Below are positions 61,101 through 64,000 of a DNA stretch of 64,000 bases, one piece after another. The notes below the pieces were generated by a model that did not search any database, was not told the origin of the DNA, and saw only the letters and a list, made by a program, of their open reading frames with translations. The position numbers were made by a program, and so were the translations under genes. Numbering within the stretch: the stretch's first letter is position 1; each line of letters begins with the position of its first letter. Source of the stretch: Liolophura sinensis (Eukaryota; Mollusca; Polyplacophora; Chitonida; Chitonidae); contig NC_088295.1 of the NCBI RefSeq assembly GCF_032854445.1, positions 25,781,385-25,845,384 of the forward strand, written 5' to 3'.

Positions 61101-63329
61101 TGCACCTACTGTTAGAAAACGAACAGAATAAAGATTCTATATTTGACATGTTCAGTATTTCGGTATACGATGCACGGCATGTATACTCTGTATAAGAGTT
61201 TCTTTCTTGTTGGCTATCAAATTTTCCTGTGGAACATATGATCTTTGAGTATCCGCATGTGGGTTATGTACCGTGACTGTATGTCATCAATACACCACAC
61301 CTACATATACTGTAGCGCACATTAGAATGGAACATGCTATACACCGTTCTGAAATAACATACAACAGACGCTGTCTGTACGCCCAATTCTGCATAGAACT
61401 TGTCAAGTCCGTAGAGTAATTGTGAAGTCCGTATAGTCAAATAATCGTTCATTTGGCATAAATCGTGGGATAGTCATATTATTTTCAGATTCATTCAAAA
61501 ACACGAAATAAATAGTTAAACAAATAGTTAAATATCTTCTGAAGGCTGCATAATATTACACTTACATCAGTATCAGATTTTGGAGTTTATTTTTACACGG
61601 TTTTTTGAACAAGCATTGAGGAAAACGAATAAGACAAAACACAACGGCTTTTTCCGTTGTGCCGTGGTGTATGTCGTGTATATATCAGTATGGTGACAGA
61701 TATACGACGCATCGTTTGGGGCTTAGCGGTGGACATCTTGAGAAGTATGAGTAACGTCAGATTACAATACACTGTTCTCAAACAAATTTCCACGACGCCA
61801 AATTGTGCTAAAATCAATTCTAGGAACTATAAACCAAAGTGGGCATAATTAGGTGTATAGCCAAGGCAAGGTACCTGTTCTGTGATGTTAACGCAGGAGG
61901 TACATAGAACGACTGTGAAGAGTGCATGAAACTCCCGAGGGACTGTGTGGAAATGATTGCTTATTAAAATGACCTTTGACCGAATCCCCATCTCTTCAGG
62001 AGAATTTTAATTAAAGCTTTGCATAGTTTGTATGAAGTTAACTCGCCAACAAAGCTGAGGGTTTGGCTTGTTGACAGTTCGTCGGAAACTGGAACTGTTT
62101 GGGTTAGCGAGATCTCCCCCGCAAGAGGGCCCAGTCGGAAATATTGCGTGTATTTTTTGTAACCGAATCTTCTGCCATAAAGGGCAAACTATCAATCTGT
62201 GAACACAATAACTTATGAGCGTTGTAAGTGTATAATTAAAGCGCCTAATGGTGAATTGACATAGGCGATCAATGTTTGCTGTATCAGGCCCGATCTTTCC
62301 GCAGAGGGTGTGCCACGACAAGGTTCCATTCTCCGTCCCTGGCTGTTTACTGCGCTCCGGCTAATGGGTAATTTGTAAGCTGGGACGGAGCTATAAGGTA
62401 GTTCTCCATGCTTCGCTGTCTTTGCGCAAACAAGAACAAAAGGGTAAGGCGTGTTAGCGCTATGGCGTTCAAGCACGGAAGTCATTATAACTGGCTATTG
62501 TTTCGGCTTGATGACGAGCGTAGTTGGCGGTAACTAAGCGCGTTTACGCTGGCGGATGAATCCTGGCGAAGCATTGTTTGTTTGCGCACGATTGGTCAGC
62601 CGAGGCCAATGTTTCCATCACGCATCGACGTGTTAACGGTAAAGGTAACAAGTCAGTTTCATAAATATCTGTAGAGAGCCGTTACTTGACGGTTTATCTC
62701 TACCGGATCACCGTCGGCGTCCATCACAGAGGCCAAACAGATCTAACAGACCTGAACGCAGCCTGAAAACGCACAAACAGCGGTCACCCCACCAATACAA
62801 CGAGCCTCTGTGTTAGCACGTACTCGTAACACATGCGAGCACGTGCTCTTATACAACCACATACAGATCAGTTCCCATACCACAAATGTAATACTAGTAA
62901 ACCCTAAATTTCTTTATTCAGTCTGACATTCTCATTTCTAATATTTTTATTGAAACCTAAAGAAACACTAAAAGAGCAATCTTCGATGATACACACAAAA
63001 GCAGTAAATAGAGCATTATATTTTATGATTCGGACCATGGTATAGATCAGGAATCCAATCTTGGTATATAAAGTTGAATTAATTTTCAAAGCCTGCAGTG
63101 TAATAATATAGGAGTATAGCTCATGCGTAATGAGGAGAATAGCTAAACGTTACTATAGGTTATAAAAGCTTCCCACGCCTGCAAGATTGGCAAACTGCAA
63201 GTACGCAGATGGACAAAGACAACTTTATAAACTCTGATTGAAAAATAAAAATGAACTTTTGATAGGCTGAATTAGAACCAACAAATGCATTTTAAGGCAG
63301 TGATATCGTCGTGGTATTCTTGTCTCCAA
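55151..63329. other. Region downstream of the bHLH gene
   Basis: Few repeats are visible. Reading frames near 58.8, 59.4 and 60.6 kb show no domain. A short duplication (AAAGTAAGTCGATT, near 56420 and 56440) and C runs near 56180 are the only simple repeats. It may contain regulatory DNA for the bHLH gene or the 5' end of another gene past the right edge. Confidence 0.5.
61970..61981 (+). promoter_or_regulatory. DR1 nuclear-receptor motif
   Basis: TGACCTTTGACC reads GGTCAAAGGTCA in reverse: two half-sites one base apart, the consensus bound by HNF4, COUP-TF and RXR dimers. It lies at the left edge of a repeat-poor, CpG-containing stretch. A single 12-base match can occur by chance. Confidence 0.4.
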
Positions 63330-63620
63330 AAAAGAAATCAATGTATATGTCGAAACAGACATTCGTATACCAGACGTCAACCAATTTGGACGTTCAAGGT
63401 CAATCGAATGGCCAATCCCAAAATGACGTTTAACACAAACCACCAAAGAACTAAGGAAAGTGGGAAATTATGACGAAATCGTGCAAAGCAAAGCGATCAA
63501 CAGTTTCCAAAGATGTAGGAAAAGCGCAAGGTATGTTCGAGGCGAATGAGCGGAATCAGTATTCAAATCCTGTATCATGCTGGCATTATAGTTGTGGACA
63601 ATAAAGTATGTATCTCAGTT
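63330..63620 (-). repeat. Interspersed family B, reverse
   Basis: GTCGAAACAGACATTCGTAT, CAAACCACCAAAGAACTAAG, ATCAGTATTCAAATCC and AAGTATGTATCTCAGTT match the copy at 36.8 kb. A truncated SINE is inserted at its end. Confidence 0.7.
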
Positions 63621-63629
63621 AAAATGTGA

Positions 63630-63790
63630 CTTCCTCTCCGGCTGTACGTGGGAAGGTCTGGCAGCAACCTGAGGATGGGCGTGGGTTTCCCCCGGGCTCT
63701 GCCCGGTTTCCTCCCACAATAATGCTGGCCGCCGTCGTATAAGTGAAATATTCTTGAGCACGGCGTAAAACACCTATCAAATAAATAAAT
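63630..63790 (+). mobile_element. 5'-truncated SINE with 9-bp duplication
   Basis: Begins inside the SINE body (CTTCCTCTCCGGCTGTACGT) and ends in AAATA units. AAAATGTGA at 63621-63629 and 63791-63799 flanks it. It is inserted at the end of a family B copy. Confidence 0.9.
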
Positions 63791-64000
63791 AAAATGTGAA
63801 AATGTATTAAGTTAAAATGTCGTTTAATCCTGATTACAGCACCAAAGCATATATCGAAATATCGCATTTAGAAACGAACAGATATAGCCATTCGGGAAAA
63901 ACAGTTTTATTTTATGTCCAGCGTTATATCATGTCTACATATATATAGACATAAGACATTTCATCAAACTCGCTTGAAAGGAAGCACAACAAACAGTATA

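Overview
The window is animal nuclear DNA, AT-rich overall, with compact multi-exon genes, GT-AG introns, very long non-coding stretches, tRNA-derived SINEs, minisatellites and small inverted-repeat elements. The dominant SINE 3' end (a GCCGCCGTCGTATAAGTG core, a run to AACACCAATCAAATAAATAA and a tail of AAATA units) and the presence of an animal AA15 polysaccharide monooxygenase suggest a lophotrochozoan, probably a mollusc or brachiopod. The species itself is an inference.

Three protein-coding genes can be supported. (1) About 1-14.2 kb, minus strand: the 5' two-thirds of a CCAR1 orthologue (cell division cycle and apoptosis regulator 1). Eleven coding exons give the N-terminus, the S1-like domain, an Arg/Ser-rich linker, the inactive Nudix-like DBC1 region and the SAP domain. 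The C-terminal coiled coil and EF-hand-like part lie beyond the left edge. (2) 18.9-24.5 kb, minus strand: a complete three-exon AA15 lytic polysaccharide monooxygenase with signal peptide, N-terminal copper histidine and a hydrophobic C-terminal tail. (3) 53.9-54.5 kb, plus strand: an Atonal-family bHLH transcription factor, apparently one exon, with a likely TATA/Inr promoter and a polyA signal. Two exons of CCAR1 and the N-terminal half of the bHLH gene show reading-frame breaks, which look like base-level assembly errors or polymorphisms rather than dead genes.

The remainder is non-coding. Between 24.5 and 53.6 kb I find no gene. The window holds SINEs, two unclassified interspersed families called A and B here, a 27-bp minisatellite with an 81-bp higher-order period (28.85-29.46 kb), an AT microsatellite, a 25-bp minisatellite split by an inverted-repeat element (43.9-44.93 kb) and a 36-bp minisatellite (47.04-47.69 kb). 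From 55.2 to 64 kb I recognise no gene; a CpG-containing, repeat-poor stretch near 62 kb, with a consensus DR1 nuclear-receptor motif just to its left, could be regulatory.

The genes are not functionally linked in any obvious way. However, CCAR1 and an Atonal-family gene are also near neighbours on human chromosome 10 (CCAR1 and ATOH7), so the pairing may be old conserved synteny. I see no operon, CRISPR array, phage or other prokaryotic system.
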